Positions 38,101 to 50,400 of a stretch of 64,000 bases of DNA are shown in pieces; the first letter of the stretch is position 1, and every line of letters begins with the position of its first letter. The DNA lies in assembly GCF_018320785.1 (NCBI RefSeq), contig NC_054867.1, positions 25,981,855 to 26,045,854 of the forward strand. The letters run 5' to 3'. The stretch is from Cheilinus undulatus. Lineage: Eukaryota > Chordata > Actinopteri > Labriformes > Labridae. A model generated the notes under the pieces. The model was not told where the DNA came from and ran no database searches. It worked only from the letters and a program-made list of their open reading frames with translations. The translations under genes were made by a program, and so were the position numbers.

Positions 38101-39320
38101 CTGCATGTAACCTAATGCTGTCTCGCCAATCTCCTTTGATCCTGTCAGCCTCTTTGATCAGGCTGATGCTACATCCAAACTTGCGTAAAAATCTCCTCTC
38201 AAACCTGCTCAGAAGAAAGAGACCCCTACCAGCCACACTGTGAGTTTCTTCTCTCCATTGTGCAGGGAATAAAACTCACTTGAACCAGCCACAGAATATG
38301 GACTTCAGTTATTTCTTCATCACATGCATGGTAAAGTCAAGCGATGGTTAGCTCAATTAGGCAATTTAACAGTACTGCTGTTATTGCCCCAGCATGTACA
38401 GCAGGGGTATCAATTTATTGACAGGAGCATTTCCGAGTCTGTTACAGTAGATGGCAATATGCCCCCAAGTCCCTGTTGACCCTATATTGACCTTGCTAAC
38501 AAGTTAGCAAGCAGCTAACTGGTGGGACGTTGGGAACATGGAAAAACTTTATAACTCTGAACATTTTGTAGGTACTCTACACTCTATTTTTGGTACAAAT
38601 GGGATGAATGACTTACCTGGAGCTAAGACAGAGCAACTCCTTCTACCTTTAAAGGTACCGTGTGTAGAATTGGAGAATATGGGTTTCTGTTCATTGGTCG
38701 CTTCTGTAGTTTTACATGCAAGATGCAAAAAGCCAAGATGTTGGACTCCATGGACTCCCTATGTATGATGAGAGGTTTATTTTGAGTAGATAAAATAAAT
38801 CTCTTTTATATATCTAGGTGATTAATTTAGACAAGCTTATTTATTTACATTATGCTTTATTTTCACTAAGATTTTTACTAAGATTTCACACCATCAATAA
38901 ACTGCATGTTGGTGATGTTGTACTGTTAGCATGCCAGCACGCTAGCTAACAGTACAATCACTACCTAGCTAATATGCTATTAGCAATGGCAGCACATTTC
39001 AATAAAGAAAAATGCATTTACTGCAAAATAAGTTCATTTTATTGAAGCCAATAATGTTAAAACAAAATTCAACTTATATCAATTTAATAGTGAGAGAAAA
39101 TAGCCATCAGATTTCTATTATAATCACCTAACATCTGTTAGGTGTCTGCTGTTAATAAAAGAAGTGGAAGAAGAAAACAGAGGTATTTAAACTGTCGTCA
39201 CTTCCTGTAAATGCAAAACAACAATGCATGATTTAGGACAATACTAACCTGCTGTGATTAAGTGCACTGTACTGCATTTAAGTATGCTGTAATACAGTAT
39301 GGTAACAAAAGTTTCAGATA
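35100..39320. other. Unassigned intergenic DNA
   Basis: Four kilobases hold no recognisable exon or RNA gene. Simple features are an (AAAC)n run at 37,056-37,086 and a block near 38,645-38,770 that looks like a dispersed repeat tail. Short ORFs at 36,804 (plus) and 38,236 (minus) have no recognisable domain. Confidence 0.5.
37056..37086. repeat. (AAAC)n microsatellite
   Basis: Seven or so AAAC units run without interruption. Confidence 0.9.
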
Positions 39321-39325
39321 CACTA

Positions 39326-40291
39326 CACTGTAAAATACAATGAGTTAAGCTTACTTAAAAATGTGGAAAAATTAGAAATAAACTAAACTTGACAAGTGTA
39401 AGTTCAAATAACATGTTTATTTTGAATAACACTAACTTAATCTTTTGAAGTATTCACTGTTGATGCTAACTTTATTGTTTTAAGTGTGCAATACAATTTT
39501 GAAATGTATTGTTTTAAGTGTTCAGAACTGGATAAATTCACATTTGAGTGTAATCCTGTATCACATACTTCAATCTTGAACATTTATGCCACTCAAGGTA
39601 GGCCAGTTCTAGTAACTACAAGTGACAGAACCTGAAAGTTGTACACTGGACCAGTAAGTCCTCTTCGTCATGTTCAGTTTACCATCCATTGTGTGTCATG
39701 GTTGCTCCCCACAGGTGGGACTTTCTCTAGCCATCTAACTGAGTCAGCAACTTCACTCATGGTGCAAAAGTATGTAAAGACTATAGGCATAGATTGTCAA
39801 ATTAATTGAGTACAATGACCAAAGAAAATACTTACAATGGTTCAAACAGGATCTCTTTAATTGAGTGGGTAACTTCACTCATGGTGCAAAAAGGCAGTCT
39901 AATGCACAGAGATATTCTGAGAAAACTATGCAGATTAAGGGATGATATTAGAATAATTTGAGTACATTGACACAAAAATACTTTTATTGTTTGAGTAAAG
40001 TAAACTTTTAACTAAAAATGAGTTCTAACAAATCAGAAAAATAGAGTTAAACTAGCTGTATTGGATTTTTTAGATAAACAAAATTCAACTTTTTTAACCA
40101 TCTCTGCTGTTGCAGTGAAAATAGTTGCAAGTTCTAAATTCTTAATTTGTTTGAAACAAGAGCACGTAAGTTAACTGAGTTATTTAGCTTTAAAAAGTAA
40201 CTTGTTTATAATAGTTGTTTATAACAGGTTAAAAAACAGAGTTAGTTCAACTCAGTGTTTCTAATTAAAATTGCTGTTAGTTTTTACAGTG
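39326..40291 (+). mobile_element. CACTA-like non-autonomous element, copy B (complete)
   Basis: It begins cactgtaaaa and ends ttttacagtg, a perfect 10-bp inverted repeat of the CACTG type, and is flanked on both sides by TA. The 966-bp interior is non-coding. It contains the block ttcactcatggtgcaaaa twice (39,752-39,769 and 39,874-39,891). CACTA/EnSpm elements start with CACT(A/G), so this class is the best fit. Confidence 0.75.
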
Positions 40292-41280
40292 TATTTTCAT
40301 TTAAGCACACAAAAAACGGTGGTCTACAGCTCTTCAACTTTCAATCTTTATGAACTAAATCTTTAATATAATGCATGTCTCTTTTTTCTTTATGCGGTTG
40401 TTTCTTTAGTTTTGTATTGTTGTGTTTATTACCTGTGGAGTTTGGCAATTGAATCCTGTCACACTCAAATCCCTAATTATTTAAACAGCATTGTGTTCGA
40501 TATTTTATTTTACAGTTCTTCAGAAACTCCTCACCAATCTGAGATCAAAATGGAAAAAGCAAGAGTGCATTTCCTTCCAAAGTGACTTATCATGTTGTGT
40601 GGGGGGACAATCTCTCAGTTGTCCTGCAGCTAGTCATCAATCATTATAAAAGCCTATTATCTTCTAGACTGATTAACGCTTACTTAACTGCCACCATAAA
40701 TAATGTTATGTAATCCAAGTACAGACTAAATGACCTGTCCTCCACGAAGACCAACTGACTGATATTGCAAGACTCCAACACATTCATTGTATGTGTTGAT
40801 GCAATGAGGAAGATGTGGTGCTGTGTAAAATGGGTCAGTTCTGATAGATTTATGCCTTAAATGATAACCTCAAAAATAAGAGGAATGTTTATGGTAGAGT
40901 AATGTGTAAAAACCTTGATGCTATCTCAGAGAATTAGAGAGTAAGCAGTTCGTTTAATTACCTCATATCTATCTATGGACATGTAGGAAAATTTTCAGAG
41001 TGCTCCCTGTCACTAGCATGTGAGTGTTTTCAGTGTTACTTTAGTTGGGTAGGACAGAGGTCATAACTTTTTTAGATTATTATTACAAAACATCTTTCAC
41101 TGAACGTATATTTTAAGGTCCCAAAGCGTGTTTGGGCATTATGTTGATTAATCCAACACATCCTAAGATGATAAAGTATGGAAACAACATTAAGAAATGT
41201 TCACTCACACTGACACTGCAGCAGTGATCTATATTATGAGTCATGGGTAAGTACAAAGTCCAACTTTCACATAAAATGAG
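40292..41280. other. Unassigned DNA downstream of sit1
   Basis: No exon, RNA or recognisable repeat. Confidence 0.5.
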
Positions 41281-41286
41281 TTTAAT
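41281..41286 (-). promoter_or_regulatory. sit1: Possible poly(A) signal of sit1
   Basis: ATTAAA on the minus strand lies about 155 nt beyond the sit1 stop codon. It is the closest accepted hexamer variant. Confidence 0.4.
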
Positions 41287-41441
41287 GCATTAAGTTTGGA
41301 TGTGACTCTCTTCATAGATACTTGAAAATAAAGTGTGGGTTCTGACATAAAGACAAAGAACTAACAGTGCCATCCTGTGGCTGTAGGTCAAACTGTACAA
41401 AGACTATTTTTGGCTCCTCAGCATCAGCAGTCATGCTTCTC

Positions 41442-44400
41442 TCAGAGATGGTTGGCATATTCCTCCCCACTGTCTGCTGCATGGACCATTTTGGTGCGCT
41501 GAGTTTGCACAGAAGCATAAAGATCAGACATGGTGGAGACGGCGTCCGTGCAAGGTTCATCTTCTTTCTCCATCTCCAGCTGCTCCTCTGACAGAATCTC
41601 GTCGGAAAACTGGATCTGAGGAGAGCTGCAGCCAGAATGCAGCCTGGGAGGCTTCAGGGTCAGGTTGGCGTAGCAGTCCTGAGTATTGGACTGGCAGGAG
41701 ATAGAGAAACCTATTATGTAACATCTTTTCCCAGCTTCAGAGGTTCAGTTTTTTAGCTTAGAAAAGTTATCCAACATGATCAAAAATGATCCATCATTTG
41801 CATTTACTTGTGACTTCTTCTTTCTGTCATAAGAGTGTTGCTGTAAAGGTAAGTCATGTACACAAACTTGTACAGGCAAAATCTATTTTTCAGTTGTTTA
41901 AAGACACTACCTGTGTGTCAGAATTGACTCTCTGTGGAGGATCAGTGTCGGGGAACAAAGTCGTGCCTGTGGAAAACGACATCACACTGTCAGTAGACTC
42001 AGATAAAAGCAAAGACACAGACACACTGGTGTAAAAAAAAAAAAAAAAAAAAAAAAGGCCCTTACTTGTCTGCACAAAGCCCAAGTTTCCATAAATAGGA
42101 TTTTCCTCCATCTGCCTTGGGCCTCTTCTAAAATGTGAGGGGAAAATGTTTAATTTCTAGTTTGGCAATGGCTTCTTTAAGTGCAGAATATTATATTTTT
42201 ATTTTATGGGATGAAGTAACTAAATGCCATACCTCTGTCTCTTCCTCGGGTTGCATGTCCATCTTCCTGTTGCAGAATACAGTATATGAAATAATGCGTC
42301 ACCAGATACACTACATCAATTTTTTTGCAGTCATTTCCTTTAAAGCAAATGGGTTTATTACCTGACCGACATCTTGACACACAGAAATATATATTCAGAC
42401 ATAGCGAGAGGAACAGTATTGCACTGATGCCTGTGATCACCCAGAGTGGATTACAGAGGTGGGGAAAGCCTGGAGAAAAACAGAGAATGAATATTAAATT
42501 TTTTAAAAATGTAGAGATAGCCTGCAGACACCTTTAGTACAATTCTCTCGGACTTTCTAAAAGAAACGGAACAAAAAAATCACAGGAAATGTTTGCCACC
42601 CACACACTGAGGTTAGAGGGATAACCAATGCACCACTGTGGCACTCAGCACACAACAAATCGAAGTTTACCCTAATTGCTAATTGTTCATTTTTAGAGCA
42701 GATTTCATATATGAGGGCATTTAAAATTCATAGTTGCATCACTGAATAAAAGACACTGGCAACAATTGAAATTTGAGGGTAACTCTTTAATCCTTCAAGC
42801 CTTAAACTTCTTTGAACATTTTGTCTAACCTGGACTTACTGTCTTATAACGCTGGTAAATCATCAATCCTGTGGTGAGCAGTCAAGATCTAAACATCTTG
42901 TTTTTCAGGATGACCAGGGCTTTATGAATATTTGTAATGTCACTTGAATTTTTGTAAAAGTTATGGGACTGTAAAGACAAAAGAAAACACTTAATGGAAA
43001 TGAAAACTTTTCTATGTGTGAAACATAGTAAACAGTAATAACTATGAGTTTTATTTATTTATTTTGCATAAACTTGTTCTCCTGTGTCTTGGTGACAAAA
43101 AAAATGGAATAAAATCGTTCTAAGAAAAAAAAAATTCACAATATTTGCATATTAAAAAAAAAAAAATTCCTTGCACTTCTTTGTAGTGGAAGTTATTTTG
43201 CCATTTCTTAAAGCAGTTCCTGTCTGAGAACAGACGGCCACCTCACAGGCTCTCTGTCTCTCTTTCTCTCCATTATGAGCTACTCAGGCCGTCTCCACCA
43301 TGATCTGCTCAGGAAGACGTGCAGTTCAACACAGAATGGGGCAACAATGGAACAGCCTGCCACGAAGCCCATCAAAAAGCATTATGGGAAAACAATATAG
43401 CGGTTGGCATAGAGGCTAAGCTGGCATTCAATGTCAGATGTACTGGTGTTGGTTTAATCTGTAAATCCCCCAAAGAGTCTCCAAAGTTCCAGGTTTGATA
43501 GAAAACCCTCTGTGATGGGATTCAAGTGTTCCCTAACATCTTACTAATGTTAGTAAGTAGTCTAAACACTGTTTACAAGTTTCTAGTAAGTGCTCACTTG
43601 CCAGTATAAATGTATTTTAGATTATTACTTACACTTATCAGAATGATTAGGGTCATTACAAAGCAAAATCCTCAGTGTCAGTTCACTCCCATAGTGTGAG
43701 TTTTATTCTCACAGCTTTCGAGCTCAGCTAACATTTTGGACAGAGTTAAAATTTTGACTCTCTTGTAGTTGTAATTTCCAAAACAGTGTTTTTACACATT
43801 AAAGTCTACTCTTAAGACAACATTGTGTTATTTCTTTTCACTTTGGTTGTAAGTTTGTACTATTTTTAATTTTAACTATTTACACAGTGCAAAGCCCTCT
43901 ATACCTTATAAAACTGCTACCTCACATTGGGTAACTATAGTAAAGTGACAGCTGCCCTGAGTTGAGACCATGCACTCTTATCTTTATTATTTACCATCCT
44001 CTACCACAGACAGGAAGTTACCGACTCAGTCAACAACTTCACTCATGTTGCAGAAGTGTTTAACTTACAAACTATAATAACCCAACAGAAGCATGAGCAA
44101 AGGAATCCCAACAGTGATCACTGTACAGCAGACAACATCAAAACACATAAATACATCTAACTCTAACTCTTTTCCCCACATTTGAAATGGCTGTGAGCAG
44201 AGTTTAGATCAATTGACTCTCTACAGAGTCGTAGTAACTCTGAATGGATCAACACTGTCAAATTACTGCAGTACTGAAGACCAGTGCGCTCAGAATGGAG
44301 TTAATATGACACTTTTGAAATATTTGACACTAAGAATTAAACACTCCAGTTTTTGCTGTGTATTTACTGTATTTGTTTTTATAAGCTATTGATAAAGCAA

Positions 44401-47400
44401 TTTCCCTTTATGCCTGTTCAAGTCTCTCACAAGTCAATAATAAGTACATTGATTATCCTTCAATTAAGGCTTATAAAGTCTTATAAATAAATATAAACAA
44501 ATAAACATCTTATTAATGTGAATGACATGGTATATGCATGGTGAACTAATAAAAGCCCAGGTTGTCTCAAATAAAATGGGTTTATTTAGTTTTAAACTCT
44601 TAGAGAGTTACTTACATTTCTAAGCATATTTAAAGGTCTTATAATTACCTATTAATTAATTATTAATTTCAATTAATTACAAGGAATAAAATGTATATGT
44701 CGACCTATGAGAGAGATATCAGGTAACTGGCAAGTACAGAAAAATTAGGAACACTATCACACACTGTACAAGCTTTTATTCTACAAAGAAAACACAAAAA
44801 AAAAAAACAGCTGAGACAGTGAGAGTTTCCAATCTCAATGCAGAGGACAGAAAAATATAAGTTGTCTTTCAGCGTGATTTAATGCCATGTGGACTGGCAG
44901 GGAGGGAGGTTCATTTGAGTGAAAGAGAGACAGGGTCAAGTGTGGTTTTGGTCCTCTCTGTGTAGTAAAGTCATTGAAAACAGGTCAGTAGAGCAAATTA
45001 TAAGGACAAATACATCAGGTTATGTATTCATGTTGTCGTTTTAGTGGATCTGCACAGTAATCTGCAGAACAACGTGTGGTTTTACGGAGACAACTGCAGT
45101 CACACATATGCAAAAAGTGTGTGTGCAGTAATGAGCAAGTTTAGGTTGCAACAAACACCATCAGCAAACCATATAGGAGGCGTTTCCTCCCTCATAAAAC
45201 AAAACAAAGCTTTGTTGTGACCTCTTGTACTTTAGACTATCTGACGTGATTTAACCAAAGTGCATTATTAAACCAACACAGTGAAAATTCACTACACATC
45301 AACAACAAATGGAAAAAGCTGAGATTTGTTGTCTAATAATTCATTTTAAATAGAGTTCAGCTGAACATGATTAATAGTAGTATGTAAAAAAATATATTGA
45401 TTGTTAAATCATAGTTTTCCTACACTTTATAGGGCTTTAACAGACAGTGCTCCTAGTTTAACTCCACAGCATGCCTAATTTGTTATTAAATACACCAGAA
45501 TGAGACACAGTACCACCATAAACAACGTATCAAACCTTAGTGTTTCACTGATTGTTGTCACAGCTCCAGTTACTTAAAAAAGTTTGTGAGAGGAATGTAA
45601 TCATGTTTTATTGTCACCACAGTAGCTTTGTAAAAGATTTCTAACTGTGGCAGGTAGTAATGATCTCTGTATTTAAATGTATTAATTGTAAAGCGTCAAC
45701 AGCTCGCTTTAATAATAACAAAGAAGTCAACTGTACGTTTACAGGATTAGAGAGATATTTCTTCATTTCAAATACTGAAATTGTTCTCTTTTTTAATTTA
45801 CTTTCGGGCATTTTTGTGCCTTTATTAGATAGAGTTGGAAACAGGGTCAAAGGCAAGCGGTGGAGGGCCTCAGGCCGGATTTGAACCCGAGCCGCCCTCG
45901 TACATGGGGAGCGCCTTTAACCACTAGGCCACCTGCTCCCCAATAATACTATTCTTTAAATCTGTGCAAAAGCCATGCTAGTCCGCCCAGTTAGGCCTAA
46001 AGATGCTCCTGTCTTATTGCTTCATGCAGTCAAGATTTCTTCTTTCAAAGCCGCGTCAATCCAAAACCAGGGCAGTGTCATCAACTACATTTGTACAATA
46101 TTGTTTTGACATATGCTGTGGAGGCCAAACTGTCAACTAAACTAAAATAAACTAAATAAAATATTTAAGGCAAATTACCATATTACTTTATATATATATT
46201 TGTATTTACTTTCAAAATTGTCAGAATTTTTCGGCATTAAAAGTGGAATTAACCCTATTGCCTACACTACAGCCAGCCACAAGTGGGCAATGAGGTTTTT
46301 TGATGACATATTTCTTGGGTCTCCATGTTATTATCACAGGGTTTGATGCTAATATGTGTGGCGTGATTGGTGAAAAAAATGTGCATGAAACAGGTCTTTG
46401 TTTTAATTCTCAGGCAGGCACTCTCTGAGAGCCTGAAGTGGAAAGCTGACATGAAGAACTGCAGAATGAATCAGGACTGGACTTCTAAGTCTGTATATCA
46501 TACATCATTTTACTTGTAATGGCTGACAGATGGATATCTGTAAAAACTGATAAAACATGGAGTTTTTACTGGTTCTATTTAAGACTGGACAAAGGATACC
46601 CTAAACCCCACTCTTTCTTCCTCATCATATGTCTGATTTTAATCATCTGGTCGGGGCCAGATGGGAAGCTTTGGGGGGGCCTGATGTGGCCCTCGGGTCG
46701 CCAGTTGATGATCACTGGCCTAGGAGTACACCCACTTATTTTTTAATTTCCATAAAGTATACCCACTTTAAAATCTCCTCTTCTAAGTTAGTGAAGGCAA
46801 AAAAAGTATTAAAGGGGACATATTTTACCCTTTTAAGAGAAGTTTATATTGGTCTCAGAGGTCACCAAAACATGCCTGTGAAGTTTGTTGCTGAAAAAAC
46901 ACGCCAGTATAAGATTTTTACATGTCTAAAAAGCCCTTTGTTTCAGCCCTTCTCAGAACGATTTCTTGTTCCGTTTCTGTGTCTGTGGCTATAAATGTTA
47001 AAGAGGTAGTGAAAATTTTAATGGTTTTTTTTTCAGCTGTACACTGAAGTATCTGACTGAACTACGATAAAACACATCAGTGCTTGTGTTATTTTAAATA
47101 TCTTTGCTTATAACACAGGGAGGTTATCCTTTGCTCGCTGCACTGCTTAAAAAAGCAGTGGATAAATGAATAGTATACCACTGTGTGTATGTGTAAAAGA
47201 AATTTATTAAAATCTATTATTAAATTATTCTTTGCATTATTATATTGCAGATTTTCATTAGTTAATACGTAGAATTGAGACTTTCAAATTTATTAGACCA
47301 CCTGTCATATTTGTCTCAGAGACCATCCAGCATCATGAAGTGCTTTAATACGGACTCTTTCATTTTCAGTCAGCTCTCCATGTTTTACCATTCTGAACAG

Positions 47401-50400
47401 GAATGAGAGATTTCAAACTGAATTCACACAAATTTGAGCCGGCTCACTGGGCTTCTCTGAGTAGTCAGAAATTAATCTAGCACAACGTTCAACCACTAAA
47501 ACTCATTTTTCTCTTCAGGAATGCAAGTAAATAACTATAATTTGACATATTCATCAAGAAATATTAATGTGCTTTACTATTTTTTCAGGTTTTTTGTAAA
47601 TCAGTAAATATGAAAATTCATGGATAACAATAATAATTATATTTTAGCATTAAAAATATCATTTGGGTTAGAGCTTCTACATATTGGTGTGGTAACCATT
47701 GCAGAACATAAAAAATGATTTTGGTAATTACCAATGCTGTTAGTTTAGGGCAGCTGGGGCATAAACCTTACTTTGGTTAGGGTTAGGGTGGTCTAATACA
47801 TTTGTTAAGCACTGTACATCTTATTTTTGTGTCTGTAAAAGTAAAAAAAAACATATAATAATGATATAAAATGTTATATATATATATATATATATATATA
47901 TGATAATTAACATTGAGTTAGATTGGAATAGATAAGAGCAGTGACAGACAGAGTAAAAGAATGCTTTTCACTCATGTGTACACTCTAAACCTGAATTAGT
48001 TGACATTACTTATAAGCACGAGTAAACCGAATGCCTTATACCACTTTAGTTTTTACACAAGCTGATACTTGAGAGGTCAAGTTGTTTTAACATAGAACCT
48101 TAATTTTATGCAGAAGGCATATTAAGTGTATATTAGTAGTCTTTACTAAAAATCATTAGTTGACATAAATGAAGTCTAAGTTGTATGAAATAACAATGCT
48201 AAGTTTAACTTACATAAAAATATATTGTGGTGATCCAGGAAGCAGTCACCTGGAGCAGGGACTTCTGGGAGTGCTTCGTGTGTAAGAATTTGTTCTTCTA
48301 CTGTTTTTATAATGTTCATCCATCCATCCATTTTCTATACCCCTTGTTCCATTCCGGGTCGGGGGTGGGCTGGAGCCTATCCCAGCTGTCATTAGGCGAG
48401 GGGCGGGGTACACCCTGGACTGGTTGCCAGTCAATTGCAGGGCTGACATATAGAGACAGACAACCAGGCACGCTCACATTCACACCTACGGCCAATTTAG
48501 AGTGATCAATTAACCTAATGAGCATGTTTTTGGTGGTGGGAGGAAGCCGCAGTACCCGGAGAGAACTCATGCGTGCACAGGGAGAACATGCAAACCCTGC
48601 ACAGAAAGGCCCTGTTCGGGAAGCGAACCAGCAACCTTCTCGCTGTGAGGCAACAGCGCTAACCACTGCGCCGCTCTGTAATGTTCATGTTAATTGCATT
48701 TAGTCTGTTAGTTCGTGTTTTTAGTGAGAAGTGTTTTTTGAAGTGTGACACCATGAGTGAGGGGGTCAATGTTGCAGACCACACTGTCTATGCGTGACTA
48801 CAGCTGTGATTAGGGTTAGGCTATAAATAACAGCTGCTACTGCTTCCTGTGTCAGAGCTTGTCAAACTTGTTCAACTTGTCTGGGAGCCATTTCTCATCA
48901 CTGCTTGCTACAGTATAAAACTAGAAAGCACTCAGTAAATGCAGACTTCTGCCCTATCTCCCAGTAGTGAAGATTCCTTTCAAGACATTCCTGGATCCAG
49001 ACAGTGAACTGGTTCAGCCAATTACTCCCTCCATGGTGGAGAGGAGGCACGGTGAGGGAAAGCATCCACATGTGGGAGTCATGATGGAAGCATTGTCTGC
49101 CAGTCCCATCAGATGCACTGACAGTCTCACCCATGGTTTTTGAAAATTTTGAAATAGCCCCTCCCCTTAAAGAACTAAATATATTATGTTATCTCAACTT
49201 AACATGATCATTGCATTGCATCTTTCAGCTGAATAGCACAAACAACTAATCTGATTTAGTAATGTCAACTTTTTTTGACAAAACTCGGAAGAATAAGTAA
49301 AGATTACTAAAAAGTTTAAGTAGAAACAAAATCCGGGTTTACACTATATGCATACATATTTCATGTTGCTTCTGCATAAATCATCAACTCCTCAAATCGT
49401 CCCATGATTTATTTTTTTACAAGATTTTTTCCAAGCAAAAACCAACCGCCTGCTTTTAGTGGAAACTTGTAATTTAGTTTGAAAATCAGAATTTTGTAGG
49501 TCAAAAACAAGGAGATTGGTAATGTGCCATTATGTTTTTTAGTGATTTGAAGGCCACATGCAGGCAGAGACCAATTATCTAAAAATAATCATAGTGAGTA
49601 AACGAATATTTTAAGCATCTCTTGAGAACCACAGTGAAATACATAAAATATAAACACCAAAATATCCAACAGTACCTCATCAGCTCTTAGAAGTGCATCA
49701 TAACTCACCACAATATTTTAATGTGCCCCAAAGCCAGGTGAAACTTCTTAAAATAAAATATATGCTCAGTATTGGTTCAATATCTATTCTTTAGCCACAA
49801 GTCATGATTATTATTTATTGCATGCCAGTTCACCTCACAGTAATCCACCAACATGTTGTTTCAACATGTCTAGGACCTACCTAACATAATTCGCTTATTA
49901 TGAAGACAGGCTTGGACCTGGCTGTTGGGCCCGATGTCCTTCCTAGGGATGTTTTTGGATAGTCAAAACCTATTCTGATGCTACTTTATTCACTTTTGTT
50001 TCCTTATTGATATTCAAAATACAAACCAATGAAACCATGTACCTTATATCTGATGTGCACCAACAAAGACTACATTTTTGAAGCCCCTTGGATCCCAAGG
50101 CCCTATAGGCAATTTCTACCTTTGTCTTATAGTAAAGCAGCCCCTGGTTATTTGCACATTATACAAGAGAATGGAAATCTTTAAAACTGCAACATGAAGA
50201 GAAAAAAGTTCAACTCTGTTGTGACAGTTTCTTTCCACCTGTGATGAGCTGATTTTGCCTCTCTTTGTATGCTGACCTGAACTCTTCTAAAGTCATTGTG
50301 GTTACTTATTATTATGAATACTGAGCAGATAAAGCTCTTAAATACAACAGCCATGACTGCACTTTCAATGCCGCATTAACCTGACACATCAAGAATGATC

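Noticed and set aside
38006-38236. A 76-codon minus-strand frame starting MAGRGLFLLSRF
   Set aside because: It has no domain, no conserved motif and no neighbouring exon; I could not relate it to any family.
45860-45942. A possible tRNA gene on the minus strand
   Set aside because: The A and B boxes are good, but there is no paired acceptor stem or anticodon arm, and the sequence runs on into a SINE body.
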